Assembly: GCA_011316305.1 (NCBI GenBank)
Contig: SAUG01000025.1
Location: 124,001 to 188,000 of the forward strand
Source: Rusavskia elegans
Taxonomy: Eukaryota > Ascomycota > Lecanoromycetes > Teloschistales > Teloschistaceae
Direction of reading: 5' to 3'
DNA length: 64,000 nt
Both the position numbers and the translations under genes were made by a program. Positions 1-11,723 of the stretch are shown one piece after another. Under the pieces are notes generated by a model. It made no database searches. It was not told where the DNA came from and saw only the letters and a program-made list of their open reading frames with translations. Position 1 is the first letter of the stretch. Each line of letters opens with the position of its first letter.

Positions 1-558
1 CTATAAATAATAATTACATTTGTATTAATTTGTTATTAATTATTATATAAAAAGTTTACAGTAATTCTATACGCCGCCGGATTAGATACGATATACTATT
101 ATTAAAATAGGTAATCGATAAATTATCGAAAGAAAAACTTTAAAAATTAAAAAATTCGAGATTATAGTAGTCGATAGCGAGCTTCTATTAATATCTTTTT
201 TTACTTCTATATAAACCGTATAAAAGGAATCTTTTATTTTTTCTTTATTTTATTCGTTATTATTAATTATAGTTTTATTTCTATTATTATTTAATTTTAG
301 AAAATATTTATTTTCTTCTATATTTTATTTAGAAAAGAAAAAATATTATAGTTAAAATTCTAAACTATATAAACGGTTCAATAAATTATAGAATATATTT
401 CTGGATTATAAAATTATATATAAATTCGAATATTAAATAATTCGGTCGGAAAACGTAAATTTAGATATAGAAACGAATATAGATTTAATATAGAAATATT
501 TATATATATAAATGTTTCATTTTTCTATAATTATAGGAAATCAATTTGGAATTTTATT
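1..558 (+). mobile_element. 3' end of a Ty3/gypsy element (family C), cut by window edge
   Basis: This stretch is the 3' part of a second copy of the gypsy element found at 30465-39927. It matches 39430-39927 along its length, including the pre-LTR segment and an LTR at about 345-558. It is heavily RIPed, with almost no CA or TG, and no reading frame survives. The 5' part lies outside the window. The LTR here keeps the middle portion that is deleted from the right LTR at 39780-39927. The exact ends are approximate because the flanks are AT-rich. Confidence 0.7.
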
Positions 559-1620
559 AAATACGATTTGATCTTGAATATAGTAAATAGATTTACGAAA
601 TTTATTTATTTTATTTTATTAGAAAGAATATATAGTAATTTAAATTAAATTTATTATTTTCGATCGATAAATTCGATATGACGAAATCCTAAAAATATTA
701 ATAAATAATAAAAATAAACTTTCAATTTCGTATTACTAGAGAATATTTATATTGTTATTTAATATTAAATATAAAAATTAATAAACTTTCATCTAATAAA
801 AGATAGATAGATAATCCGTATTAATTGATTTTTGGAACAATATTAAAAATACTATATTATAGTTTTTCATATAATTAAATATAACTTTCATCTATAGTAT
901 AACTTGTTTTTAATATTAAAAAATCAAATATAATAAAAAATCCGTTTTATATCAACTATAGATTATTTATAAAATTTATTAATATAATTATTAATATATA
1001 AATTAACGGGTTTAGTTATAGAATAAATCGAACTATAGAAAGAAATCTACGAAAATATAATATATTCTATAATAAATTGCGAAGAATAATGTTTTAACGA
1101 AAATAATGATAAGATATACTTTTATTTAAATAGTCTAAAAATGAAAACTTTAAATAAAGATTTAACTATATTATAATTGAATCATTTTCGATTAAAAAAA
1201 TCAAAAGATTTTAGAATTTCGAATTTAATTATTAATAAACGTTAAAATATATTCGATAATTTATATATTTTATTTAAAACTAGCCGATCTCGGAAGATTA
1301 ATTTAATAAACCTTTAATTTCGAAATATAAAAGAAAAATATCTTTATAGTCGGAAAGATTCTATAATAGAAAAATTAAAATTATTTAATTAAATAAAAAA
1401 GTTATTCTATTTCGCAAAATATTTAGTAAACTATTAGAAAACTTTATAATAATTTTATTAAAAAGTTATTATCAACTAGTCAGACTTTTTCGGAAAAACG
1501 ATCTATTCGGAAATTTCGTCGAAAAAAAAATTTAAATTAATAGAAAAAAAATAGATTAATAATAATTTCCGTCTGTTTTAGTTTTTTTGAATTTTATAGT
1601 TTACAGTTAATTATATTACG
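559..1620 (+). mobile_element. RIPed gypsy integrase-region relic
   Basis: Conceptual translation on the plus strand, reading TAG and TAA as RIP products of Gln or Trp codons, gives a recognisable gypsy integrase core and tail. One stretch corresponds to the family's 'VDRFTKFAYFIPL' segment near 575-620. A second corresponds to the 'HPQTDGQTERxNQxLEQYLR' segment near 790-850. It belongs to an element older than the gypsy C copy at 1-558, whose LTR abuts it. No intact frame, LTR or boundary of its own is visible. Assignment to gypsy is moderately secure; the extent is approximate. Confidence 0.5.
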
Positions 1621-2764
1621 TTTTTTTTTTAATTAATTTGATTTTGGTTTTGATATCCGATAAACCAGTAATTCGGTAAAAAATATTAAAGATTAAAATA
1701 CTAGTATTGATAATTTTATAATCGTTGAGATTTTTATATATAAATATATATCGTCGTTATCGTTTTTATTCTTTTCTTTTTTTTTAACTAGTAATATATA
1801 TTTTATAATATTTATAAATTTTTATATATATATTAATCTACGTATAAACTATATCGTAGCCAGATCGGATGGTAGCTAGTATATTTATAATATTTATATT
1901 TATCCGCGCGGATAACGACCATTTTATTATAGCTGAAAAATTTGATTTATTATTTTTAAATCGCGCTATCCAATTTTTCCATATCTATTTACTTTAATTA
2001 ATCGGATACAGTTTTTAGCAAATATAGCTAATATTTTAACTAGCGACCTTTTTATATCTAGCGATTTTTTTAATTATATAGATTATATAATATTTTAATA
2101 ATTTTTAAAAAACTATTAGATTTAGATCTTATAACGAATACAGCTAATAGAATTATAATAGATAATAATTCAACAAAATGGTATATAGCTAAAGCGAGAT
2201 TATTAGATATTTATAATTATATATATCGTCGAAATTGGCTGTTGCGGGAGCATGTACGTACGCAAGGGGTTTTGGGCTTGTGTTGCTGGTGAAAGAAGAA
2301 GAAGAAAAAGCGATGACTGCGAGGTATACTTATCTGTGAAAATTTCTACGTTGGTTAAGTTATCGGTGGAAGGATACGTTATATTACTGAGCAAATTTGA
2401 ATTAAAATTCTATAGAAAGAACCGTTATTTACGTTAACTGAACTGGGATACAAGTTCTACTACCGTGTATTCAATGCTGGTATATCAACGCTTGATTTGC
2501 TCACCGAACCACTGGTTCACCGGGCACCAAAACCAAAACAAATTAACTAAATATCGTCGAAAAAAAAATAGTAAAAGATTCGTAATCGAATAGAAAAGAA
2601 AATAGTTAAATAAAAGTAATTAATTTCGCGAGAAACTTTATCTAACGAATTTTAGCTATAAGAATTTCATAGACCGTAGAATATATTAATTGTTACCGTA
2701 TATAACGTTGGTATTTAAAATAAATAATTTCAATATAATTTCAAATAGAAATTTTTTAAAAAAA
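1621..2764 (-). mobile_element. Non-LTR retroposon copy A (poly-A tailed family)
   Basis: This is one of seven copies of a family about 0.95 kb long. The 3' end is the complement of the poly-T run at 1621-1630, next to a conserved end containing 'ACCAAAACCAAAACAAATT' on the sense strand. The 5' end, a RIPed form of a CTTTCTAGAAGG start, lies near 2764. Imperfect flanking repeats (about 1608-1620 and 2764-2775) fit a target duplication. The copy is RIPed, and its body is interrupted by a younger copy at 2235-2550. No protein could be assigned. The class (LINE-like or large SINE-like) is inferred from the tail and target duplications seen in sister copies. Confidence 0.6.
2235..2550 (+). mobile_element. 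5'-truncated retroposon copy A', not RIPed
   Basis: This 316-bp insert carries only the 3' third of the retroposon family and sits inside copy A. It is flanked by a perfect 12-bp duplication, ATATCGTCGAAA, at 2223-2234 and 2551-2562. Unlike its surroundings it is rich in CA and TG, so it either arrived after RIP or was too short to be recognised by it. It ends with the family's 'CAAATTAACTAA' 3' terminus. One precise 3' end, variable 5' truncation and a 12-bp target duplication are the pattern of target-primed reverse transcription. The short open frame at 2252-2437 has no recognisable protein and is probably non-functional. Confidence 0.75.
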
Positions 2765-2776
2765 ATTATTTTTCTT

Positions 2777-3239
2777 TATTATAATTTAATTAACTAGATA
2801 AATATCATTATTTTTAATACGTTTCATTTAAGTTCTTTTTTAACCTTTACGCTTTTTTTTTAAACCACGTTAACGCGTAATAACTAAAGAAATAAAAGGT
2901 ATATATATAGATATATTTTATATATTTAATATACTTTTCGAGATCTTGATTAATATAATAGAATTCTTTTATTTAAGAATATTTTCGATAAAAACGTATA
3001 GTTAAAATATTAATATCTAATAATATAATTTTAATACGACGTTTTTTAGTTACTAATTTTTTCATTTTATCTATAAAAAAAGGAACGATAGTTTTTCGAA
3101 TCGAAATATTTAAAAAATAGATCTAAAATCGCGATATTATTTTATATTGAACTAGATTTTCTAATACGTTTCGAAAGATAAAAATATAAAAAATAGTTTT
3201 GATAATAGCGTTAAATAGATTTTTAGTAGTTTTAATAAT
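2777..3239. other. RIPed AT-rich gap, nothing recognised
   Basis: A+T-rich sequence with the same CA/TG depletion as the neighbouring elements. I see no terminal repeats, reading frame or RNA gene in it. It is probably the remnant of an older repeat into which copy A and the hAT elements inserted. Confidence 0.4.
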
Positions 3240-3350
3240 TAGGCTGGCTACTTCGAACCAAAGTAGCGATCCGACTTCGAGATAAACGTGGCTAACGCGA
3301 TTAAATTACTAGTTAAAATTAGTCTTCTTTCTAATACGGTTAGATACTCG

Positions 3351-6300
3351 TAGTCTGGCTACTTCGGGTCGGATTCCCGTCGAACCGTCGAGTACCTGAC
3401 TCGAGTTTTGGCGGGTCGAACCGGTTCGACCCGCTAAACGGATTAGATCGAATCCTAGTATTAGAACCGAAAATTAGATCGGGTTATAGAATAGAATCCT
3501 TCAAATATTTAATCTAATCTAATTTATAATTATATTAGATAATCGAATATAAAAGTAATTATAGGTAATATAAATAGTAATATATTCTATTTAATACTAG
3601 TTTATATATCGGTACTATATAAATAATATTATTCTTTCCTAAATAATTCTATAGATATATATCTTTTTTCTAGAACTTTTAATCCTTTAGAGCTTATTAT
3701 TAACTAGCTATCGTTATATTTCCGGCTATACCCCTAGATTCTATATTAACCTTTTAATAAATCAAGTATCTTTCTACTAAATAGTAATACGTTTAATATA
3801 GATTACGGCTAGTTAATAATCTATAAAAAATAAGTATAGTCGGATATATATAATAATATATTAAGGTAATATATTTATTTATAAAAAAAGTAATTATATA
3901 TCCCTCTATCGTATTCTATAGAGTTACTAATACTATACTTTATATCCTATCGATTCCTCTATTTATATTTATAGTATTAACGTCGGTAAAAATTTCGTAA
4001 TATAGTCTAGCGAAAGGTATTTTAAAAATAAAAGATTCGAAGCCCTTCTAGTATCTATAGATTTTTTAAAAAGTAACGGTTCTAGGTTTCTATTTATATT
4101 TCTTTCGATAGATTATTAGCTAGACTATTTAGAATATATTACTCTAGAATATTACCGGTACTATAGCGTTATAAACTTTCTCTTTACTTTTTTTTTTATT
4201 TTTTTCGATTCTATTTCCTCGAATTTTCGCTATACTTTTATAGGATAGAATTAATTTCTTATCTAAAATAGTTTTAAAGTTATTATACGATTAATTATAT
4301 TACTTTAATATATTATTTCTATTTAGATTCGTATATATTCTATATTACGCTATAATAAATAAAAAGAACGAAAGATTAATAATAGAGTAAAATATAATAC
4401 GGTACGGTATATACTATATTAGTATCTTATTATAGTAGTTAATTATTAAAGAATAGAAGATTAGAAATAAAGTAAAGTTATTTAGGTAATTATCGACTAT
4501 ACTATAGCTAGAAGGTTAAAGTTTTAAACGTGTCTATATACTTCTATAAACTTCTAGCGTATTCTACTACTATAATATATAGAGTTTTTAGATAATTCTA
4601 TAGCTACTAATTATAATACTCTATTATATTATTTAGTATATTATCTATAATATCTAAATTAAAACTACTATCTATAAAATCTAAATTAGTTATTAACCGT
4701 AAATATAGTAAAAAGTAATCCGATATCGAATATAAACTTTATAAAAAATAGAGTATAGACCGTATTATAATATATAAATCCTTTAAAAAATTTAAAGAAA
4801 TAGATCTCTAGAAAAATATAGATATAGAGACGAGGGCCGTATTAGAATAGAATATAAGAGATTAGAAAATAGACTATAGAGTCGAGAAAGGGATCTATAG
4901 TAATAAAATAAGGTAATATATATTATACTAAGTACTAATCTATATATAATATTATACTATAAAAATAATCTACGTATTAAAACTTTTACGGAAGATATAG
5001 AAAAGGCGATAACTATTAAATAGGTAAAATAGAAATAGAATAAAGTAATATATTAAAATAATATATCGAATATAAATAGAACTATCTAGTATAGGAATAT
5101 TTATTTCTAATACTTTTTCTAGTCTAAAATTATTTTTAATAGTCCAAATAGGATAATTTTAATAAAGTATATAGTTCTAATTATTAATTTTATCTAATAT
5201 TAAATAATCTATTATATCGGTTTCTAAGAACTTTAATCCGCTGGAGTTCTAAACTTCCTAGAAAAATAGATAGTATTTACTAAAAGATTTAATTATAGCG
5301 GGAATACGGCTAATAAATATATTAAATCTTTCTATAGAAAGAAGGACAAGAATAGCAATATAATTATTAAAATTAATAAAAAGGATCAGATAGTAGGAAA
5401 ATATTTATCTACGTAGTATAATATTAAATTTAAAGATAATAAAAGTTTAGCTAGAAGTATTAACTTTAATTATAAAAAGAATAAAGATAAAGATAAAGAT
5501 AAAGATAAAGATATAGAAGAGAAGGAGGATATAGAAAGGGAGGCGAAGGCGGAAACCGAAGATAATAAGAATAAAAATATAAAAGAAATTATTAAATTCA
5601 CTAACTTGTTATTTATATCTAGGAATAGTAGACTTAGATAAATATATTACTTCGATATATTAATATATTGTTAATAAAAGAACTAATTTTATTAAAATAA
5701 AATATTTAAATATAAAATTATAGATTTAAAATTCTTAAATTCGAGGATTTTAATTATTAAATTAATTTAAACTCTATTTTTATCCTAAGAGATATATAAA
5801 GAGACCAAGGTTCTAATATAAAGTAAATCTGATATCTACGTAGTAGATTTAATATTAAAAGTTTAATAATAGATAATAAAAAATTAAATAATTAATATTT
5901 TAATTTTAAATCTTTTTATTATAAACTTTTTTAATTTTTTATTTAGCTAGAAGTTAATTATCTCTTTTATAGCTATCTTTACTTTAATTTTTAGCGAAAA
6001 AATTTTATTTAGAATATAAAAAGTTATTTCTATATAATTAAATTAAGGTTCGAAATTTTATCTAAAATTTTATAAAAGTATTTTATATAAATCTATTATA
6101 AAAAATAATTAATAAATATTACTTTACTAATCTATTCGATCTATTCTAGTAAAATATTTATAATATTTAAGTTATCTACTATATAATAAACTTTATTAAA
6201 ATATAAAACTTCTATTTAAAATAGTAAAACCTTAAATTTTTTTATTTTTTAAATCTTTTTCTATTTATTAAAATCGAAATTTTAGAATTTAATATTTAAA

Positions 6301-9209
6301 TAGACGAAATAGTCTAAATATTAGGAATAGATTTTTATTTTCTAAACTAAGAAATACTTAGATTAATCTATCTAAAATATTCCTAAACTTTTTTTTAAAG
6401 GGATTCCGTTTTCTAAATAGAATTCTATCTTCTAGTTCTACCCGGTTATATATATCCTATAGTTTTTTTAAAACTTCTTTTACTTCTAAATCTATAGTAC
6501 GGTTATAGTATTTTATTATTATTATTTATTTTATATACTCTAGAATTATTTAGGTTCGATTCTACCGATAAACTTTCCTCGTAAAACTAAAAGTCCGTTT
6601 TATTCCTATCGAAGATATTAGATAAATAAAAATATCGCGAGCTATCTATACTAGTTTTAAAAAGTTCGAAGTATTATTTTTCTAGAATATCTAATTTAGA
6701 TTTTCTTCGGTAGTATTAGCGCGAAGATATCGATTAGCTTCGGAAATAGCTATTCGAAGACGCTAGAATTATCGAAAAATACTATTTAAAGTAAATAAAA
6801 TAGGCTTTAAATTAATTAGTAAAGTTATAATATATTACCTTTTTATATTATTTTATTTTCCTTTATATAGTAGGTTTTAGACTTTAATAGATTAATAGAC
6901 TTTCTATAGTATTTAGTAAAATACTTTTTAAACTCGTTTCGATATCTATTTTTATACCCCGAAAAGTCTTTTATTTTTTTATTATTATCTTTTTTATTCT
7001 AGTTTCGATAAAGACTAAACTTTACTATAGAATCCAGAATATTCGTAATATTATAAATTAATCTACTTTTATCTTTAGTATAAAAATAGTACTTCGTAAA
7101 TTTAATATTAGTATTATTATAAGCTATTAGTATTATTTCTTCATTAATATAGTTCGATAATCGAATTATTTTCTCTATTCTAGTAAGATAATCGATAATA
7201 GTACTATAAAATCGGAATACTAAATAAACTCTAACGCCCGTAGTTTTTAAAACTAATAAAGTAATTTTATAGAATAGCTATAATATACTATTTATAAAGA
7301 AAAAAGATTACTATTTATTTATATTAGAGGTAATCTTTTATATTTATAGGTTTTACGAATTTTTTCTATAAATTTATTAATAGAATAACGTAATTAATAT
7401 ACCCGACGAATTATAAAATACGTCGAATTCTATTAAATACGAATATTTTAAATTATAGTTTTAAGTTAGAAATTAGAATCGATCCTTTTCTAGATTTCTT
7501 TAAAGCGAAGTTTACGTTAAAGGAAAGCAGAGATATAGACTATAATAGTATAAACCTAAAATAAATATTAGTTTTAAAATTTCTAAATTTATATTATCTG
7601 CGTATATTACCTTTTTTATAATATTTAATAGGCTAGTACTAATAGGTCTAACTTACTTTTTATCTAATTTTTAGGTAAAATCATTGCTAATAATTTATAA
7701 TCTAATAGCTTTAATAAAATTTTAAGCTACTAGATTAATTATATAATCTAGATAAGATAGAAAGTTTTTAGCTCGATCCTATCGGCTATCGAACCGAGTA
7801 AAAATCTTTTTAAACTCTTTTTTTAACGTACTATTAGAACTGATATTATCGGTAATAATACCTAGAAGTTTCGGCCTAAACTAGAAAAATTCTAAAAACT
7901 TTAATAGCTTCTAGTACTATAAACGGCTAGAATAATAAATAGAAAGAGATATAAATCTAATTAGACGCTTTTAAAATTAAAAATAAATATTAATTTAGTA
8001 TACGAGTATTTCTAAATACGCGACCTTTTATAGATTTAACTAAATATCTAGTATAAGAGAAATATATTTTAAGATTTTTTAATTAGATTTAATTTACTCG
8101 CGGATAATATTAGAGCCGTCGAAAACTATCTATATAAGTTATATACGGCCGACAAGCTTTATATTAAAATAAAGTATTTATAGTAGTAGCCTAAATCTTT
8201 TATTTTCGATAGTCCGAACTAGTAGATTTAGATCTAAAAAAGTTTTATATTATCTCTGTATATTACTATTAGCTACTTACGCGGACAAGTATTAATTTAA
8301 TAAAAGACTACAAGTTATATCGCTTGGTTCTTTAATAAATAATAGTATTAAGGTATTTTTTTATAGTAGATATATTAGAAGAACTAAAAGCTATAGAATA
8401 GTCGAAAATCTTAGAATAGTTTTTATATATAATTTTAGATAAACTATCTATCGTTAAAGCTATCTAGTAGAATTTTTACTACTATTTCGACTATATATAT
8501 TCTATAGCTTTTCTTAATTAAAAAGAATTAACCAATTTTCTATAGAACTTATCTTTAATATCGATAGCTATAGAAATACTAGACTACTAATATTCGAACT
8601 CTTTATAATAATCTAGATCCTATTAAATATATTTATTATTATTTTAAAAGTCTAGTACTAGATAGTCGGCTCGAATCTTATTAGCTATATCTTTAATAAT
8701 CTATCTTTACTTTCTATATAATCGATTAAATTTTAAAGGTATAATATTTATAGATCGGCTTACCGCCTAATTTATAGACTGGCTAGGATAGATCTGATCT
8801 ATAAAGAACCTGTCGGAAAGAACTTTACTAGACGTAGAAGAATTAGATATTTTATATTAGTTTTAAAGGTTCAGGATTGATACGATTTATATTTAGATAA
8901 TATAGATATATAAGTATTAATTTAATTATTATTTACTACTTAGTAGTAAGAAATCGACGTCTATCTAAATAGTATCTAAAGTATTAATATAAACGTATAG
9001 TAAAAGCGAGGGTTTTCTAGATAGGAAAGGAGGTTTTAGTAGTTTTAGTAGGTTAAATCCGAAAACCCGGGTTCGACCCGGATCCGAATCGGATCGAATT
9101 CTATAATAATCCGACCCGATTCGAATCGGGTCGAACTATTTCTTAATCCGATTCGGGTCGGATCGGGTTAGCCAATCTGGATTTGAAACCCGACCCGACG
9201 GCCAGTCTA
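3351..9209. mobile_element. 5.86-kb hAT-ended element, dead
   Basis: The ends are TAGTCTGGCTACTTCGGGTC on the left and the complement of TAGACTGGCCGTCGGGTCGG on the right. A perfect 8-bp duplication, GATACTCG, lies at 3343-3350 and 9210-9217. Subterminal tracts are full of CCGACCC/GGGTCGG repeats, as is common in hAT elements. It is the longest member of this family in the window and could be the source type for the MITEs. The interior is heavily RIPed and has no open frame. A charged Lys-Asp repeat, encoded by (ATAAAG)5 at 5481-5510, hints at former coding sequence on the plus strand. I could not recognise a hAT transposase in the translations I tried, so the cargo is unassigned. Confidence 0.7.
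5481..5510 (+). repeat. (ATAAAG)5 microsatellite
   Basis: Five perfect tandem hexamers. In one frame they read as alternating Lys and Asp, followed by a Glu/Lys-rich stretch, within the hAT-ended element. Confidence 0.85.
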
Positions 9210-9417
9210 GATACTCGAACCCGGAATACGATCTTGGATTCGAAATCCGACAAAACGGCCAGTCTATTAATAATCAATATTTATATAAATTATAATTTTA
9301 GTAGTTTTAGTAAATAAAGATATTAGAGAATTCGGATTTTAATAGTTTAAATAGATAAAAATATTAAAAAATAGAAAAATCTTATTATCTATATAGATTT
9401 CGAAATCGACGTTTTTA

Positions 9418-10362
9418 TTTAATTAATTTACTCTGGTTTTAATATTCGGTAAACCAGTGGTTCGGTAAATAAAATATATGTTAGTATATCAGTATCGATT
9501 ATACGATAGTAAAATTTATATTCTAATTTAATTAAATTAAATTACGTTCTTTTATATTTTTATTTTAAATTTATTTAGTATTTAAACGTATCTTTTTACT
9601 AATAATTTAATTTACGTAAAAGTATTTATCGATAAATATATCTCGCAGTTAACGTTGTTTTTTACTTTTTTTTTTTACTAATAATATAAAGATATAATCT
9701 TTTATATACGTATCTATTTTCGTAATAACTATATCGTAGTTGAACTAGACGATAGTATCTATATATATCATCACAATATCTAATTTTTATAGATATCGAC
9801 TATTTTATTATAGCTAGAATCATCTATTTTAACTTTAATAAAACCTTTTTTTTTAATCTTTTAAACGCGCTATCCGATTTCTCTATACTTTTTTACTTTA
9901 ATTCATCGGATAAAGTTTCTACCCGTAGTAGCTAGTATATTAGCTAGTAGTTCTTTTATAACTAGCGTTTCTTTTAGAGTTACGATAGTTAAAATATATT
10001 TTAATAGTTTAATAGAACGTTATTATATAAATTATATAATGAATATAGTTTGAACGATAACTATAGATAATTGTTTCGCAATATAATAGATAGATATAGC
10101 GGATATATTCAATATTTAAAATTATTTATAACGTCGAAAATAAAATACAAAGTATATAAAGTTAATAGAAAAATCGTAATCGAATAAAAAAGGCAATGAT
10201 TAAATAAAAATAATTAACTACGTTATAAATCTTATTTGACGTATTATTTTAATTGTAGAATTCCTTTATATAAATAATATCACAATCGTAATCGTATAAA
10301 ACGAATATCAAATTTATATATATATAAAACTAATATAATTTCAAATAAAATTCTTTTAAAAA
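9418..10362 (-). mobile_element. Retroposon copy B, full length
   Basis: A full-length, RIPed copy of the 0.95-kb retroposon, with its 3' end on the left (T-rich) and its 5' end near 10362. A perfect 14-bp duplication, AATCGACGTTTTTA, lies at 9404-9417 and 10363-10376. The interior aligns with copies C, D, E and F throughout. No intact reading frame remains. Confidence 0.75.
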
Positions 10363-10376
10363 AATCGACGTTTTTA

Positions 10377-10640
10377 TAATTTATATCTAATTTATTATAT
10401 ATCGCTATATGTTTTTTTACTCAATAAAATATATTGATATCCAAATAATTATTAAATATTTACCCGTTTCATCGTGAATTTATAGATATATTAATAAGAT
10501 TGAATGATTTTTAAAATTATTAAATCTTTCAAATAGCTTTATAATACGGCGTCGATCATCCGTTGAGAGCCGAAATGTTAAAAATCTGGATTTTTCAAGC
10601 CTTTATATCATGGCGGAACTAGTAGACAGTTCGATATAAT
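10377..10640. other. Less-RIPed unique spacer between retroposon copies B and C
   Basis: Roughly 260 bp between two oppositely oriented retroposon copies. The part from about 10545 to 10640 keeps CA and TG dinucleotides and a higher G+C content, unlike either flank. No ORF, tRNA or terminal repeat is visible. It may be a scrap of single-copy host sequence or another short insert. Confidence 0.4.
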
Positions 10641-11483
10641 ATATAATCTAAATCTCCCCCTAGAAAGTTTTTATCTGGAATTATATTAAGTTTTTATATA
10701 TATATATATATATATTTCATCAACGTTATATACGGTAATAATAATTGTATTTTATATATAAAGAAATTTTCACAGCTAAAGGTATATTCGTCAGGTAAGA
10801 TTTATAGCGCAGTTAATTACTTCTATTTAACTATTTTCTTTTTTATTCGATTACGAATTCTCTATTATTCCTTCTTCGACGTTATATATAATTATCAGCT
10901 TTTAATATTTCCGCTATATCTATCTACTATACTACGAAATAATTATCTATATCTATTATCTCTATAATATCTATTATATAACCCGTACCTAAATACTCCG
11001 TTTAATTATTAAAGTATTCTTTAGTCTATCTAACTTTAAAAGGGTCGCTAGGTAATACGCTAGCTACTATAGCTAGAAGCTTTACTCGATCGATTAGATT
11101 AAAAAGAGGTAGAGAAATCGGATAGCGCGTTTTAAAAATAGTAAAAAAGAGTTTTTTATCGAAGTCGAAATAGGTTACTCTAGCTATAACGAAGTAGTCG
11201 ATAACCGCGCGGGTAGATATAGTTATTACGGATATATTACCGTCTGGTTTAGTTTATAGCTATAGCTATTACGGGAATATATACGTACGTAAAAGCTTTT
11301 AGTAGATCGTAGTATTTATAAAAGGTATTACAGAGCTTATATTACTAGTAAAAGAAAAAGAAAAAAAAGCGATAATTGCGAGGTATATTTATCTATAAAA
11401 ACTTCTATATTATATTATCGATAGAAGAATACGCTATATTACTAAACGAATTTAAATTAAATTTCTATAAAACTGTTATTTAC

Positions 11484-11723
11484 TATAAAGTAGATGTATT
11501 CCTAGAACAGTAAACGATTATAAACCAGACGAAAGGTATATTATAGAACTAACTTATACCCTAGAAAGACTGGGGTATAGCCTAGTAATAAAGGAAAGGA
11601 AAAAAGTAGGGAAAGATCGAAATCCGATACGCTAGCGACGCTCTAGCGACTAGACGGCAAGCCTCGTCTCTAAACGTTTTAATTATATTTCTAGAGTTTA
11701 TATAACGCGTTTAGCGTTTTATA
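11484..11723 (-). repeat. gypsy-1 3' LTR
   Basis: 240 bp, starting TATAAAG and ending TTTATA, which are RIPed forms of TGTAAAG and TTTACA. Its central 100 bp is nearly identical to the LTR at 19594-19833. Confidence 0.85.

Larger units (their letters stand above)
3240..9266. mobile_element. Outer hAT-like MITE, split by a larger hAT element
   Basis: The outer element consists of 3240-3350 and 9218-9266. Its ends are TAGGCTGGCTACTTCG on the left and the complement of TAGACTGGCCG on the right, matching the other hAT MITEs in the window. A perfect 8-bp duplication, TTAATAAT, flanks it at 3232-3239 and 9267-9274. Without the inner element and its duplication it is about 160 bp long, so it is a strongly shortened non-autonomous copy. 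Terminal TAG plus an 8-bp duplication is the hAT signature. Confidence 0.75.

Noticed and set aside
3661..5650. Intact or recognisable hAT transposase on the plus strand
   Set aside because: Reading through RIP-type stops gives a long frame, but I could not identify hAT motifs in it, and TGA stops are depleted by RIP anyway, so the openness means little.
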